DNA of 64,000 bases from positions 62,001 to 126,000 of the forward strand of contig NZ_JAMYWQ010000002.1 in NCBI RefSeq assembly GCF_024160145.1, read 5' to 3'. The DNA is from Serratia nevei (GTDB lineage: Bacteria > Pseudomonadota > Gammaproteobacteria > Enterobacterales > Enterobacteriaceae). Position 1 is the stretch's first letter. The number at the start of each line of letters is the position of its first letter. Of this stretch, positions 20,099 to 29,629 are shown piece after piece. Below the pieces are notes generated by a model. That model had not been told where the DNA came from. It ran no database searches and saw only the letters and a list, made by a program, of their open reading frames with translations. The position numbers and the translations under genes were made by a program.

Positions 20099-21603
20099 TG
20101 AACCGCCAACAACGATTGATGACCTTCGCCAACCCGGCGGATCTGCCGGGCTATCAGGAGGTGTCCAAAGCCAACCTGCAGGCGCGCAAACCGCGCGATC
20201 TCAAGCTGTGCGACTCCTTGCAGGAAGCGGTGCGCCGCAGCGGGCTGCAGGACGGCATGACCATCTCCTTCCACCATGCGTTTCGCGGCGGCGATTTGAC
20301 GCTCAACCAGGTGATGGAGACGCTGGCGGCGATGGGGTTCCGCAACCTGACGCTGGCCTCCAGCTCGCTCACCGACTGCCATGCGCCGCTGGTTGAGCAT
20401 ATCCGCCACGGCGTGGTGAGCCGCATTTATACCTCCGGGCTGCGCGGCCCGCTGGCGGACGCCGTTTCGCGCGGCCTGCTGGCGGAGCCGGTGCAAATTC
20501 ACTCGCACGGCGGCCGGGTCAACCTGATCGAATCCGGCGAACTGAAGATAGACGTGGCCTTCCTCGGCGTGCCGGCCTGCGATGAGTTCGGCAACGCCAA
20601 CGGCTACAGCGGTGAAGCCTGCTGCGGCTCGCTCGGCTATGCGCGGGTGGACGCCGAGGCGGCGGGCACCGTGGTGCTGTTGACCGAGCAGCTGGTGCCG
20701 TATCCGCATCATCCCGCCAGCCTGGCGCAGGATCGGGTGGATCTGATCGTACAGCTGGAGCGGGTGGGCGACGCCGACAAGATCGGCGCCGACGCCACGC
20801 GCATGACCTCGAACCCGCGCGAGCTGCTGATCGCCCGCCGCGCCGCCGAGGTGATCGCCGGTTCCGGCTACTTCACCGAAGGCTTTTCGCTGCAAACCGG
20901 CACCGGCGGCGCCTCGCTGGCGGTGACCCGGTTCCTGGAGGACAAGATGCGCGCCCGCGGCATTCGCGCCGCGTTCGCCCTCGGCGGCATCACCTCGACC
21001 ATGGTGGATCTGCACGAGAAAGGGCTGATCGGCAAGCTGCTGGACGTGCAGAGCTTCGATCGGGCGGCGGCGACCTCGCTGGCGCGCAACCCGCGCCATA
21101 TCGAAATCAGCGCCAACCAATACGCCAACTTCAGTTCCAAGGGCGCGTCGGTCGATCGGCTCGACGTGGTGGTGCTGAGCGCGCTGGAAATCGACACCGG
21201 CTTCAACGTTAACGTGCTGACCGGCTCCGACGGCGTGCTGCGCGGCGCGTCCGGCGGCCACTGCGACACCGCCGCCGCCGCGCGGCTGGCGATCATCGTT
21301 GCGCCGTTGGTGCGCGGGCGCATCCCGACGCTGGTGGAGCAGGTGACCACCTGCGTCACGCCGGGCTCCAGCATCGATATTCTGGTGACCGATCACGGCA
21401 TCGCCGTCAACCCGGCGCGGCCGGAGCTGGCGCAGCGCCTGCGGGCGGCCGGCCTCGAGGTGGTGAGCATCGACTGGCTGCGCGCCCGCGCGCTGCAGCT
21501 GACCGGCGAACCGCAGCCGATCGCCTTTACCGACAAGGTGGTGGCGGTGGTGCGCTACCGCGACGGCTCGGTGATCGACGTGGTGCATCAGGTGGCGGAG
21601 TAA
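20095..21603 (+). CDS. citF: Citrate lyase alpha subunit CitF (citrate:acetyl-ACP transferase)
   Basis: A 502-residue alpha subunit that transfers the acyl carrier of CitD from acetate to citrate, giving citryl-ACP. Conserved stretches include [17 protein letters not shown] near the start, the glycine-rich [17 protein letters not shown], and [21 protein letters not shown]. Full length compared with E. coli CitF (510). Coupled to citE by overlap and to citX with a 3-bp gap. Confidence 0.95.
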   Translation: MMNRQQRLMTFANPADLPGYQEVSKANLQARKPRDLKLCDSLQEAVRRSGLQDGMTISFHHAFRGGDLTLNQVMETLAAMGFRNLTLASSSLTDCHAPLVEHIRHGVVSRIYTSGLRGPLADAVSRGLLAEPVQIHSHGGRVNLIESGELKIDVAFLGVPACDEFGNANGYSGEACCGSLGYARVDAEAAGTVVLLTEQLVPYPHHPASLAQDRVDLIVQLERVGDADKIGADATRMTSNPRELLIARRAAEVIAGSGYFTEGFSLQTGTGGASLAVTRFLEDKMRARGIRAAFALGGITSTMVDLHEKGLIGKLLDVQSFDRAAATSLARNPRHIEISANQYANFSSKGASVDRLDVVVLSALEIDTGFNVNVLTGSDGVLRGASGGHCDTAAAARLAIIVAPLVRGRIPTLVEQVTTCVTPGSSIDILVTDHGIAVNPARPELAQRLRAAGLEVVSIDWLRARALQLTGEPQPIAFTDKVVAVVRYRDGSVIDVVHQVAE

Positions 21604-21606
21604 GCG

Positions 21607-22155
21607 ATGGCCGCCGTCGATCCCCAACTGGCCGCCGAACGCGCGGTCAGCCTGCCGGCGCTGCTCACCAGCCGCGAATGCCGTCAGGCGCGCCAACAGG
21701 CGTGGCTGGCGCAGCACGAGTGCACGCTGCTGGTGCTGACGCTGGTGGTGCCCGGCCCGGTGAAGGACAGCGCGCTGACGCGCGGCATCTTTAACCTGGG
21801 GTGGGCGGCACTGCTGCGGCTGTGCGCCGAACAGGGTTGGCCCAGCCCGCAGGCCGAGGCGCTGGCGCTCTCCACCGGCTGCGAAGGGTTTGTGGCGCTG
21901 CGCGCCGACGCCCAGCGGGTGAAAGATTGCGCCATGCAGCTGGAGGTGAGCCGCCCGATCGGCCGGCTGTGGGATATCGATGTGCTGGATACGCAGGGGC
22001 GCATTTTGTCGCGCCGCGACATTGGCCTGCCGGAACGGCGCTGCCTGCTGTGCGGCCAACCGGCCAAGATCTGCGCCCGCCAGCGGCGGCACAGCAGCGA
22101 GCAGTTGCTGCATGAAATGGAAAGGATGTTCAACGATGCGATCTCTGCCGATTAA
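21607..22155 (+). CDS. citX: Apo-citrate lyase phosphoribosyl-dephospho-CoA transferase CitX
   Basis: A 182-residue protein that attaches the prosthetic group made by CitG to Ser 14 of CitD. The motif [14 protein letters not shown] is characteristic, as is the Cys-containing [20 protein letters not shown] segment near the C-terminus. It lies between citF and citG as in E. coli and overlaps citG by 20 bp. Confidence 0.92.
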   Translation: MAAVDPQLAAERAVSLPALLTSRECRQARQQAWLAQHECTLLVLTLVVPGPVKDSALTRGIFNLGWAALLRLCAEQGWPSPQAEALALSTGCEGFVALRADAQRVKDCAMQLEVSRPIGRLWDIDVLDTQGRILSRRDIGLPERRCLLCGQPAKICARQRRHSSEQLLHEMERMFNDAISAD

Positions 22156-23020
22156 CCTGCCTGCCCGCTGCACCGAGCCGGCCTGCGACTTCGCCCGCGC
22201 CGCTTTCCGCGCGCTGCTGGTAGAAGTCAACCTCACGCCCAAGCCGGGGCTGGTGGATCGCCATAACACCGGCGCCCACCGCGACATGGATCTCGGGCAT
22301 TTCTACCGCAGCGCCCGCGCCATCGGCGTGTGGCTACCGCGCTTTATCCAACGCGGGCGCGAAGACGCCGCTTTGCCGGCAGAGCAGCAGCTGGCGCGGC
22401 TGCGGCCGCTCGGCCTGGCCTGCGAAAACCAGATGTTTCGCGCTACCGGCGGCATTAACACCCACAAGGGCAGCGTGTTCTCGCTCGGGTTGCTGTGCAC
22501 CGCCTTCGGCCGCCTGCAGCAGCAGGGCCGCGCCATCGGCGCCGAAGCGCTGTGCGCCGAGGTGGCGGCGATGTGCCGGGGGCTGGTGGATCGCGAGCTG
22601 CGGCGCAACAACGCCGGGCAGACCGCCGGCCAGCGGCTGTTCGCCGCGCACGGGCTGAGCGGCGCGCGCGGCGAGGCGGAGGCCGGTTTCCGGCTGGTCA
22701 TTGACGGCGCGCTGCCGCTGTATCGGCAACGGCTGGCCGGCGGCGGCGGCGAACAGCGGGCGCTGCTGGACAGCCTGCTGTGGCTGATGGCCCACAACGA
22801 CGACACCAACGTCGCCTCGCGCGGCGGCCTGCACGGGCTGCGCTGGCTGCGGCGCCGGGCGGCATTGCTGCTGGCGCAGGGCGGCTCGGCCGGGGAGGCG
22901 GGCCTGGCGCGCCTGCGGCGCTTCGATGCCGACTGCATCGCCCGCAACCTCAGCCCCGGCGGCAGCGCCGACCTGTTGATAGTGACCTGGCTGCTGGCGC
23001 AGCTGGGTGCCCAAGAATAA
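22136..23020 (+). CDS. citG: Triphosphoribosyl-dephospho-CoA synthase CitG
   Basis: A 294-residue enzyme that makes the lyase prosthetic group precursor from ATP and dephospho-CoA. Motifs seen are [19 protein letters not shown] and [10 protein letters not shown] near the start, TGGINTHKG in the middle and [12 protein letters not shown] late in the protein. I chose ATG 22136 (AAAGGA upstream), which gives the family length (E. coli 292); longer in-frame readings run back into citX. It is a separate protein here and not fused to CitX as in some bacteria. Confidence 0.93.
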   Translation: MRSLPINLPARCTEPACDFARAAFRALLVEVNLTPKPGLVDRHNTGAHRDMDLGHFYRSARAIGVWLPRFIQRGREDAALPAEQQLARLRPLGLACENQMFRATGGINTHKGSVFSLGLLCTAFGRLQQQGRAIGAEALCAEVAAMCRGLVDRELRRNNAGQTAGQRLFAAHGLSGARGEAEAGFRLVIDGALPLYRQRLAGGGGEQRALLDSLLWLMAHNDDTNVASRGGLHGLRWLRRRAALLLAQGGSAGEAGLARLRRFDADCIARNLSPGGSADLLIVTWLLAQLGAQE

Positions 23021-23045
23021 TAACCAAGCCTTCAGGAGAATCCCT

Positions 23046-24509
23046 ATGTCCCAAACCCAGGAAAAGATCTGGAAAGCGATAGCGCCGCTGGCGGTGCTCG
23101 CGATCCTGTTATTGATACCGGTGCCCGACGGCATGCCGCCGCAGGCCTGGCACTACTTCGCCATCTTCGTGGCGATGATCGTCGGCATGATTCTGGAGCC
23201 GATCCCGGCCACCGCCATCAGCTTTATCGCGGTGACCGTCAGCGTACTGAGCGCCAACTGGGTGCTGTTCGGCGCGCAGGAGCTGGCGGAGCCGGGCTTC
23301 AAGGCCGGTAAAGAGGCGCTGAAATGGGGGCTGGCGGGCTTCTCCAGCACCACCGTCTGGCTGGTGTTCGGCGCCTTTATCTTCGCGCTGGGCTACGAGG
23401 CCACCGGGCTGGGGCGGCGCATCGCGCTGTTCCTGGTGAAGTTCATGGGCAAGCGCACGCTGACGCTGGGCTATGCGGTAGTGATCATCGATATCCTGCT
23501 GGCGCCGTTCACGCCGTCCAACACCGCGCGCACCGGTGGCACGGTGTTCCCGGTGGTGAAAAACCTGCCGCCGCTGTTCGATTCCTTCCCCAACGATCCC
23601 TCTTCACGCCGCATCGGCGGTTACCTGATGTGGATGATGGTGGTCGGCACCAGCATCAGCTCCTCGATGTTCGTCACCGGCGCCGCGCCGAACGTGCTGG
23701 GCATCGAGTTCGTCGGCAAGATCGCCGGGGTGCACATTAGCTGGATGCAGTGGTTCCTGGCGTTCCTGCCGGTCGGCCTGCTGCTGCTGATCATCGCGCC
23801 GCTGATCTCCTACTACCTGTACAAACCGGGCGTGACCCACAGCAGCGAAGTGGCCGCCTGGGCGGATAGCGCGCTGGGGGAAATGGGCAAGCTGACGCGC
23901 AAGGAATACACCCTGATCGGCCTGGTGCTGCTCAGCCTGTGCCTGTGGGTGTTCGGCGGCAAAATGCTGGACGCCACCGCGGTGTGTCTGCTGGCGGTGT
24001 CGCTGATGCTGGCGCTGCACGTGGTGTCGTGGAAAGAGATCACCAAATATTCCAGCGCCTGGAACACGCTGGTTAACCTGGCGACGCTGGTGGTGATGGC
24101 CAACGGCCTGACGCGTTCCGGCTTTATCGACTGGTTCGCCCAGACCATGAGCACCCACCTGGACGGCTTCTCGCCGAACATGACGGTGGTAGCGCTGGTG
24201 CTGGTGTTCTACTTCGCCCACTACCTGTTCGCCAGCCTGTCGGCGCACACCGCCACCATGCTGCCGGTGATCCTGGCGGTCGGCAAAGGGCTGCCGGGCG
24301 TGCCGATGGAGCAGCTGTCGATGCTGCTGGTGCTGTCGATCGGTATCATGGGCGTGCTGACGCCGTACGCCACCGGGCCGGGGGTGATCATCTACGGCTG
24401 TGGCTACGTGAAGTCGAAAGACTACTGGCGCCTGGGCGGCATTCTCGGCGTGGTGTACATCGCCGCGCTGCTGCTGATCGGCTGGCCGATCATGAGCCTG
24501 TGGTACTGA
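23046..24509 (+). CDS. citT: Citrate/succinate antiporter CitT
   Basis: A 487-residue inner membrane protein of the DASS (SLC13-like) family, the same length as E. coli CitT, which exchanges external citrate for succinate. It has about a dozen hydrophobic segments and the family signatures APFTPSNTARTGGTVFPV and LSAHTATMLPVIL. The ATG at 23046 follows CAGGAG. It is the last gene of the cit operon, 25 bp after citG. Using CitT and not the sodium-dependent CitS indicates E. coli-like citrate fermentation without oxaloacetate decarboxylase genes; none are present next to the operon. Confidence 0.94.
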   Translation: MSQTQEKIWKAIAPLAVLAILLLIPVPDGMPPQAWHYFAIFVAMIVGMILEPIPATAISFIAVTVSVLSANWVLFGAQELAEPGFKAGKEALKWGLAGFSSTTVWLVFGAFIFALGYEATGLGRRIALFLVKFMGKRTLTLGYAVVIIDILLAPFTPSNTARTGGTVFPVVKNLPPLFDSFPNDPSSRRIGGYLMWMMVVGTSISSSMFVTGAAPNVLGIEFVGKIAGVHISWMQWFLAFLPVGLLLLIIAPLISYYLYKPGVTHSSEVAAWADSALGEMGKLTRKEYTLIGLVLLSLCLWVFGGKMLDATAVCLLAVSLMLALHVVSWKEITKYSSAWNTLVNLATLVVMANGLTRSGFIDWFAQTMSTHLDGFSPNMTVVALVLVFYFAHYLFASLSAHTATMLPVILAVGKGLPGVPMEQLSMLLVLSIGIMGVLTPYATGPGVIIYGCGYVKSKDYWRLGGILGVVYIAALLLIGWPIMSLWY

Positions 24510-24519
24510 GTTGAAGCCA

Positions 24520-24543
24520 CGCGGCCACCGCCCGGTGGCCGCG
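24520..24543 (+). terminator. Strong hairpin after citT, probable terminator
   Basis: CGCGGCCACCG and CGGTGGCCGCG form an 11-bp GC-rich stem with a 2-base loop (or a shorter stem with a larger loop), 10 bp after the citT stop. No T-run follows, so termination efficiency is uncertain. It separates the cit operon from agp. Confidence 0.5.
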
Positions 24544-24566
24544 GTTACGATCCTTTCCCGTGAACC

Positions 24567-24584
24567 CTGTCACACACTTGTCAC
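24567..24584 (+). promoter_or_regulatory. PHO-box-like PhoB site upstream of agp
   Basis: CTGTCACACACTTGTCAC holds two 7-base repeats, CTGTCAC and TTGTCAC, 11 bp apart. That matches the PHO box arrangement (CTGTCAT-N4-CTGTCAT). A possible -10 element CATACT follows at 24599-24604, so the box would replace the -35 region, as usual for PhoB-activated promoters. The start of agp is 72 bp downstream. Confidence 0.5.
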
Positions 24585-24655
24585 ACTAACCCCGCCATCA
24601 TACTCGGGCAAACGCTAACACCTTAAAAATAATCATTTTCCGGGAGCCTCTGCGG

Positions 24656-25885
24656 ATGAGAAAAAAAACGCTATTGCTGTGCCTGCCTTTGTTATTCACC
24701 GGGAACGCGCTGGCGGAAGCCGGCGGTTATCAATTGGAACAGGTGCTGGTGATGAGCCGCCATAACCTGCGCGCGCCGCTGGCCAACAACGGCAGCGTGC
24801 TGGCGCAGTCTACGCCGAAGGCCTGGCCGGCCTGGGAAACGCCGGGTGGCCAGCTGACCACCAAGGGCGGGGTGCTGGAAGTGTATATGGGGCACTATTT
24901 CAACGCCTGGCTGAAGCAGACCGGCCTGTTGCCGCAAGAGGGCTGCCCGACCGCCGGCAGCGTGTACGTCTACGCCAACAGCCTGCAGCGCACGGTGGCC
25001 ACCGCGCAGTTTTTCAGCAACGGCGCGTTCCCCGGCTGCGACGTCAGCGTGCACCATCAGGACAAGATGGGCGAGATGGATCCGACCTTCAACCCGAAAA
25101 TCACCGACACCAGCGAGGCCTTCAACCAGCAGGCGCTGGCGGCGATGAACGCCGCGCTGGGCTCGCTGAAGCTGGACGCGGCTTACCAACAGCTGGCGAA
25201 GATCATCGACTACCAGGATTCCGCCGCCTGCAAGACCGACAAACACTGCGATCTGACCAAAGAAGCCAGCGTGATGAGCGCGGTGCCGGGCAAAGAGCCG
25301 GGCGTCTCCGGCCCGCTGCGGGTGGGCAACTCGCTGGTGGACGCCTTTATGTTGCAGTATTACGAAGGTTTCCCGATGAAAGAGGTGGCCTGGGGCAAAA
25401 TTGCCACTCCGCACCAGTGGCAGCAGTTAGCGCAGCTGAAAGACGGCTATCAGGACTCGCTGTTCACCTCGCCGGTGGTGGCGCAGAACGTCGCCAAGCC
25501 GCTGCTGACCTACATCAACAACGCGCTGCTGGGCGAGCGCAAACCGGACGCGCCGAAGCTGACGGTGCTGGTCGGCCACGACTCCAATATTGCCTCGCTG
25601 CTGTCGGCCATGCAGTTCCAGCCGTATCAGCTGCCGCAGCAATACGAGAAAACGCCGATCGGCGGCAAACTGGTGTTCCAGCGCTGGCGCGACGCGCAGA
25701 ACGGCCGTGAATTGCTGAAGATTGAGTACGTCTACCAGTCCACCGAGCAGCTGCGCAAGGCAACGCCGCTGACGCTGCAAACCCCGCCGCAGCGGGTGAC
25801 GCTGGCGCTGAAAGGCTGCCCGATCGACAAAGACGGCTTCTGCGCCTGGCGCGATTTCGAGAAGACCATGAAAGGCATTCTATAA
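24656..25885 (+). CDS. agp: Periplasmic glucose-1-phosphatase Agp
   Basis: A 409-residue histidine acid phosphatase. A clear signal peptide (about residues 1-20, ending ALA) sends it to the periplasm. The catalytic motif is RHNLRAP (Arg 35, His 36) and the proton donor pair is His 308-Asp 309 in GHDSN. The family variant RHNLRAP and the overall similarity point to Agp (E. coli 413 residues) and not AppA phytase. It releases phosphate from glucose-1-phosphate and can attack phytate in some species. Several Cys pairs suggest disulfides. It is monocistronic, with a PHO-box-like site upstream. Confidence 0.93.
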   Translation: MRKKTLLLCLPLLFTGNALAEAGGYQLEQVLVMSRHNLRAPLANNGSVLAQSTPKAWPAWETPGGQLTTKGGVLEVYMGHYFNAWLKQTGLLPQEGCPTAGSVYVYANSLQRTVATAQFFSNGAFPGCDVSVHHQDKMGEMDPTFNPKITDTSEAFNQQALAAMNAALGSLKLDAAYQQLAKIIDYQDSAACKTDKHCDLTKEASVMSAVPGKEPGVSGPLRVGNSLVDAFMLQYYEGFPMKEVAWGKIATPHQWQQLAQLKDGYQDSLFTSPVVAQNVAKPLLTYINNALLGERKPDAPKLTVLVGHDSNIASLLSAMQFQPYQLPQQYEKTPIGGKLVFQRWRDAQNGRELLKIEYVYQSTEQLRKATPLTLQTPPQRVTLALKGCPIDKDGFCAWRDFEKTMKGIL

Positions 25886-26004
25886 TGCCCAGCCTCTCTC
25901 ACGAGCGCGGGGGAGAGGCGTAGGCGCGGCTGCCGGGGGATTGTGCTTGAATCCCCTCAACCGATCACCTAGCATTTCGTTAGGTGCAACGGGGAGAGAA
26001 AACC

Positions 26005-26295
26005 ATGCGACCATCCATTGTTCTTGCAGAACATCGCCAGGCGATCCGAAAAACGGTTGGGCTGTTCCCTGCGGCCAATCCGCGTATTTTCGGCTCGGTG
26101 CTACATGGCACCGATCGGGAGGGCAGTGATTTGGATCTGTTGGTCGATGCGTTGCCGGGGGCCACGTTGTTTGATCTGGGGGGGCTGCAGTCGGAACTGG
26201 AAGCGCTGCTGGGCATACAGGTGGATCTGCTGACGCCGCTCGATTTGCCACCGGCCTTTCGCCAGCAGGTGTTGGCGGAGGCCCAGCCGGTATGA
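26005..26295 (+). CDS. mntA: MntA-type nucleotidyltransferase antitoxin
   Basis: A 96-residue minimal nucleotidyltransferase with the signature GSVLHGTDREGSDLDLLVD (about residues 30-48), including the metal-binding Asp pair. Proteins of this type AMPylate and neutralise HepT toxins. I chose ATG 26005, which follows GGGAGAG, over an upstream in-frame GTG at 25984. The stop overlaps the hepT start by 4 bp. An imperfect hairpin (GCCTCTC/GAGAGGC) lies between agp and this gene. Confidence 0.85.
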   Translation: MRPSIVLAEHRQAIRKTVGLFPAANPRIFGSVLHGTDREGSDLDLLVDALPGATLFDLGGLQSELEALLGIQVDLLTPLDLPPAFRQQVLAEAQPV

Positions 26296-26663
26296 AAGAC
26301 TCGCGGTTGGTCGATTATTTGAGCCACATGCAACAGGCGGCGCAGGATGCCTGCGATTTCGTTGATGGCTTGGCACCGGCAGATTTTATCGAAGATAAAC
26401 GCACCCAGCAGGCCGTCATTATGAGTCTGATTATCATCGGTGAAGCCGTGACGAAAATCATGGATGGCAGCGCCTGGTTTACACAGCGCCATCCTGAAAT
26501 CCCCTGGCGCAACATGCGTGGCATGCGTAATCGCATTGCGCACGGTTATTTTGATATCAACCTTGAAGTGGTCTGGGCGACGGTGCAAACGGCGTTGCCG
26601 GAACTGCTGACACAGCTGGTGGCGGTACGCCAGGATGCCGAGAAGTTAAACGACGGTGATTAA
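26292..26663 (+). CDS. hepT: HepT-type toxin (HEPN ribonuclease)
   Basis: A 123-residue all-helical HEPN protein with the catalytic motif RX4HXY as RNRIAHGY (Arg 79, His 84, Tyr 86). HepT toxins are RNases that are silenced by MntA-dependent adenylylation of the Tyr. It is coupled to mntA by ATGA overlap. The catalytic residues are intact, so the pair is probably functional. The downstream entD-like gene starts 8 bp before the hepT stop, an unusual coupling. Confidence 0.85.
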   Translation: MKDSRLVDYLSHMQQAAQDACDFVDGLAPADFIEDKRTQQAVIMSLIIIGEAVTKIMDGSAWFTQRHPEIPWRNMRGMRNRIAHGYFDINLEVVWATVQTALPELLTQLVAVRQDAEKLNDGD

Positions 26664-27390
26664 GCTTTCTTTGGACAGTGACGCCGGTTCCTGCCGGTTA
26701 CCCACTTTTATCCGCAATATCGAATTTTTCACGCCGGACGGCTATCCGGGCCAGGTGGCGCGCTGCCATTTTGCGCTGGCGGAGTATCGCGACGAGAGTT
26801 TTCCCGAGGCGGGCTTTGCGCTGCCGTATCATCTGGCGCGCGCGGTGCCGAAACGCCGCGCGGAGTATCTGGCCGGGCGTGTTCTGGCGCGGCAACTGTT
26901 GGCGCCGCTCGGTTTCGCCGACTTCACCCTGGCGCGCGGCGAAGATCGCGCGCCGCAGTGGCCGCCGGGCATTGCCGGTGCGCTGAGCCATAATTCGGAT
27001 ACCGCGCTGTGCGCCGTGCACCGCGAGAGCGGCCTGGGCGGCGTTGGGCTGGACGTGGAGACGCTGCTCTCCGACGTGCGGGCGGAGGAGCTGTGGGGCG
27101 CGATCGTTTCCCCGGCGGAGCGCGAGGCGTTGCTGCGCGAGACGTTGCCGTTCAACGAACTGCTGACGCTGACGTTTTCCGCCAAAGAGAGCCTGTTCAA
27201 GGCGCTTTATCCGCAGGTGCGCTGTTACTTCGATTTTCTCGATGCGCGCATGGTCGCCGTGGATACGCAGCGGCAGACGTTTGTATTAGCGTTGCTTAAG
27301 ACGCTGACGCCAAATTGCCCCGCCGACCGGCGGTTTAGCGGGCGTTTTTGGCGTGAAGGTGACGATGTCACCACCTTTATTTCTTGCTAA
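26656..27390 (+). CDS. entD: EntD-type 4'-phosphopantetheinyl transferase
   Basis: A 244-residue Sfp/EntD-family transferase that moves phosphopantetheine from CoA to the serine of carrier domains. Signature motifs are GVGLDVE (about 129-135, Mg2+ binding) and FSAKESLFKALYP (about 174-186). GALSHN and the Arg-rich RRAEYLAGRVLARQLL segment are also present. The start is GTG 26656, overlapping hepT by 8 bp. It lies next to entC, so it probably serves catecholate siderophore synthesis. As the only PPTase in the window, it could also prime the carrier proteins of the two NRPS/PKS clusters (inference). Confidence 0.92.
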   Translation: MIKLSLDSDAGSCRLPTFIRNIEFFTPDGYPGQVARCHFALAEYRDESFPEAGFALPYHLARAVPKRRAEYLAGRVLARQLLAPLGFADFTLARGEDRAPQWPPGIAGALSHNSDTALCAVHRESGLGGVGLDVETLLSDVRAEELWGAIVSPAEREALLRETLPFNELLTLTFSAKESLFKALYPQVRCYFDFLDARMVAVDTQRQTFVLALLKTLTPNCPADRRFSGRFWREGDDVTTFISC

Positions 27391-27517
27391 AACACAATAA
27401 TAACAGTGTGTTATTTCTTGCTGTGTCGTAACGCAGGTTTGCCACAGCGCGTGGAAAGATTCATTCGTCGGAGATTGACCCACGGTGGGGATCCGGTGTA
27501 ATTTAGCTTTCTTTATG

Positions 27518-27536
27518 GCTAATGATAATTATTCGC
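27518..27536. promoter_or_regulatory. Fur box upstream of entC
   Basis: GCTAATGATAATTATTCGC matches the 19-bp Fur consensus GATAATGATAATCATTATC at 15 positions. A second partial match (CATTATCATT) follows directly at about 27542-27551. The site lies 41 bp upstream of the entC start, so iron should repress the entC-entA transcript. Confidence 0.8.
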
Positions 27537-27577
27537 ATAAACATTATCATTGGCGAAGCGCAACAAAGGAGTGGTCT

Positions 27578-28768
27578 GTGGCGACACTGACGACAGAAAA
27601 CCAAACCTTCCCCGGCTTTGTGTACGCCGAACACTCGACCTTCTTGTATCGGTCCGAGTACCGTTCACTCACCGCCGACGGCGTGTTCGAGCGTATCGAG
27701 ACGCCGGCATTCGGCGGCGAGCAGGAAGACAGCGCGCTGGCGCAGCATATCCGCCAGGCGCTGGCGCGCGCCAAAGCCGCCGGCCAGGAGACGCCGGTGG
27801 TGGTGGGCGCCATTCCGTTCGATACGCGCCGGCCTTCCAGCCTGTATGTGCCCGAACGTTGCCAGTTTGTCGCCAACGACAGCTTTACCCGCGCCGCGCG
27901 CCCGATGCTGCAACAGCCGCATCGCCTGGCCGCCTGCACCAGCATTCCGGACGAGCCGCGCTTCAAGCACGCGGTGGCGGAAGCGGTCAGCCGCTTTAAG
28001 CAGGGCAAGCTGGATAAGGCGGTGCTGTCGCGTATCCTCGACATCGAGCTGGAGCAGCCGGTGGTGGGCCACCAGATCCTCAATAACCTGATGGTGCAGA
28101 ACCCGACCGGTTACCACTTTTCCCTGCCGCTGGCCGACGGTGGCGTGCTGATCGGCGCCAGCCCGGAGCTGCTGATCCGCAAGCAGGGCGGCGAGATCCA
28201 CACCAATCCACTGGCGGGCTCGGCGCGCCGTCAGGACGATCCGCAGCAGGATCGCCTCGGCAGCGAGCGCCTGATGCGCTCGACCAAAGACAAATATGAA
28301 CACAAGCTGGTGATCGACGACATTCGCCGGCACCTGGCGCCACTGTGCGCCAGCCTGAGCGTGCCCAGCGGCCCGTCGCTGCTCAGCACCGGCACCATGT
28401 GGCACCTGTCCACCCGCATTCGCGGCGAGTTGCTGAACCCGAACCTCAACGTGATGCAGCTGGCCTGCCTGCTGCATCCGACGCCGGCGCTGTGCGGCTT
28501 CCCGACCGAGAGCGCCCGTCAACTGATCGCCGATCTGGAACCGCACGATCGCGGCCTGTTCAGCGGCATTGTCGGCTGGTGCGACGCCAATGGCGACGGC
28601 GAGTGGGCGATCGTCATCCGCAGCGGCCTGCTGCGCGGCAACCGGGTGCGGCTGTTCGCCGGCGCGGGCATCGTCGCCGCTTCGACGCCGCAGTCCGAGT
28701 GGATGGAAACCGCCGCCAAACTGGGCACCATGCTCAACGCTTTCGGCCTGAACAGCGGCGCGCTGTAG
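27578..28768 (+). CDS. entC: Isochorismate synthase EntC
   Basis: A 396-residue chorismate-utilising enzyme that converts chorismate to isochorismate, the first step to 2,3-dihydroxybenzoate. The C-terminal MST domain carries [49 protein letters not shown] and RLFAGAGIV, all as in E. coli EntC (391 residues). I chose GTG 27578 because AAAGGAG stands 6 bp upstream and the Fur box lies just before it; longer readings would run through the operator. It is followed not by entE and entB but, after 101 bp, by entA. Confidence 0.92.
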   Translation: MATLTTENQTFPGFVYAEHSTFLYRSEYRSLTADGVFERIETPAFGGEQEDSALAQHIRQALARAKAAGQETPVVVGAIPFDTRRPSSLYVPERCQFVANDSFTRAARPMLQQPHRLAACTSIPDEPRFKHAVAEAVSRFKQGKLDKAVLSRILDIELEQPVVGHQILNNLMVQNPTGYHFSLPLADGGVLIGASPELLIRKQGGEIHTNPLAGSARRQDDPQQDRLGSERLMRSTKDKYEHKLVIDDIRRHLAPLCASLSVPSGPSLLSTGTMWHLSTRIRGELLNPNLNVMQLACLLHPTPALCGFPTESARQLIADLEPHDRGLFSGIVGWCDANGDGEWAIVIRSGLLRGNRVRLFAGAGIVAASTPQSEWMETAAKLGTMLNAFGLNSGAL

Positions 28769-28869
28769 GGCCTCTTTGCGGCGCAGTGCGCGCCGCGTCA
28801 TACGCTTTCGCAGGAGACAACGATGAACAACAACATGGCCCGGCAGCGTGCCCGGATGGCGGTGTGCGC
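28769..28869 (+). other. Junction where entE and entB would be expected
   Basis: The 101 bp between entC and entA contain a good ribosome binding site (AGGAG, about 28812) and a 16-codon mini-ORF at 28823-28873 (MNNNMARQRARMAVCA) whose TGA overlaps the entA ATG. In most enterobacteria this position holds entE and entB. The short coupled ORF looks like the fused ends of a deleted gene or a leftover start. The sequence alone does not show which genes were lost. Confidence 0.4.
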
Positions 28870-29628
28870 ATGAGCATTCAGATGGACTTCACCGGCAAAC
28901 GCGTGTGGGTGACCGGCGCGGCGCGCGGCATCGGCGAGCAGATCGCCCGGCATTTTTTGACGCAGGGCGCCGAGGTGGTGGGATTTGACCGCGAATTCGC
29001 CAACCCGGATCTGCCTTACCCTTGCGTGACGCTGGACATCAGCCGGCCGGAGCAGGTGGAGGCGGTGTGCCGCCAACAGCTGGCGGAGAACCCGCGACTG
29101 GACGTGTTGATCAACGCCGCCGGCATTCTGCGCATGGGCAATACCGAAGACCTGAGCGTGGATGACTGGCATCAGTGCATCAACGTCAACGCCTCGGGGG
29201 CGTTTTATCTGTTCCGCGCCGTGCTGCCGCACTTCAAGGCGCAGCGCAGCGGGGCGATCGTCAGCATCGGCTCCAACGCCGCGCACGTACCGCGCGCGCA
29301 GATGGCGGCTTACTGCGCCTCCAAGGCGGCGCTGACCAGCCTGAACCACTGTGTGGGGCTGGAGATGGCACCGTTCGGCGTGCGTTGCAACCTGGTGTCG
29401 CCGGGCTCGACCGACACGCCGATGCAGCGCGGCATGTGGCAGACCGACGATGCGCAGCAACGCACCATCGCCGGTTTCCCCGAGATGTTCAAGCTGGGGA
29501 TCCCGCTCGGCAAAATCGCCCGCCCGGATGAGATCGCCAACGCGGTGCTGTTCCTGGCCTCCGATTTGGCCAGCCATATCACCATGCAGGACATCGTGAT
29601 CGACGGCGGCGCCACGCTGGCCGCCTGA
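28870..29628 (+). CDS. entA: 2,3-dihydro-2,3-dihydroxybenzoate dehydrogenase EntA
   Basis: A 252-residue short-chain dehydrogenase that oxidises 2,3-dihydro-2,3-dihydroxybenzoate to 2,3-dihydroxybenzoate with NAD+. The cofactor motif is TGAARGIG, followed by NAAGILRMG, the catalytic Ser in VSIGSNAAHVPR and YCASKAA (Tyr-x3-Lys). These match E. coli EntA. The ATG overlaps the mini-ORF stop (ATGA). Its substrate needs the isochorismatase EntB, which is not encoded nearby. It ends tail to tail with the transporter gene. Confidence 0.9.
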   Translation: MSIQMDFTGKRVWVTGAARGIGEQIARHFLTQGAEVVGFDREFANPDLPYPCVTLDISRPEQVEAVCRQQLAENPRLDVLINAAGILRMGNTEDLSVDDWHQCINVNASGAFYLFRAVLPHFKAQRSGAIVSIGSNAAHVPRAQMAAYCASKAALTSLNHCVGLEMAPFGVRCNLVSPGSTDTPMQRGMWQTDDAQQRTIAGFPEMFKLGIPLGKIARPDEIANAVLFLASDLASHITMQDIVIDGGATLAA

Positions 29629-29629
29629 G

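Noticed and set aside
19777..22287. 836-codon minus-strand frame across citE-citX
   Set aside because: Antisense shadow of the complete cit operon genes, with low-complexity Arg/His/Gln/Ala composition and no domain.
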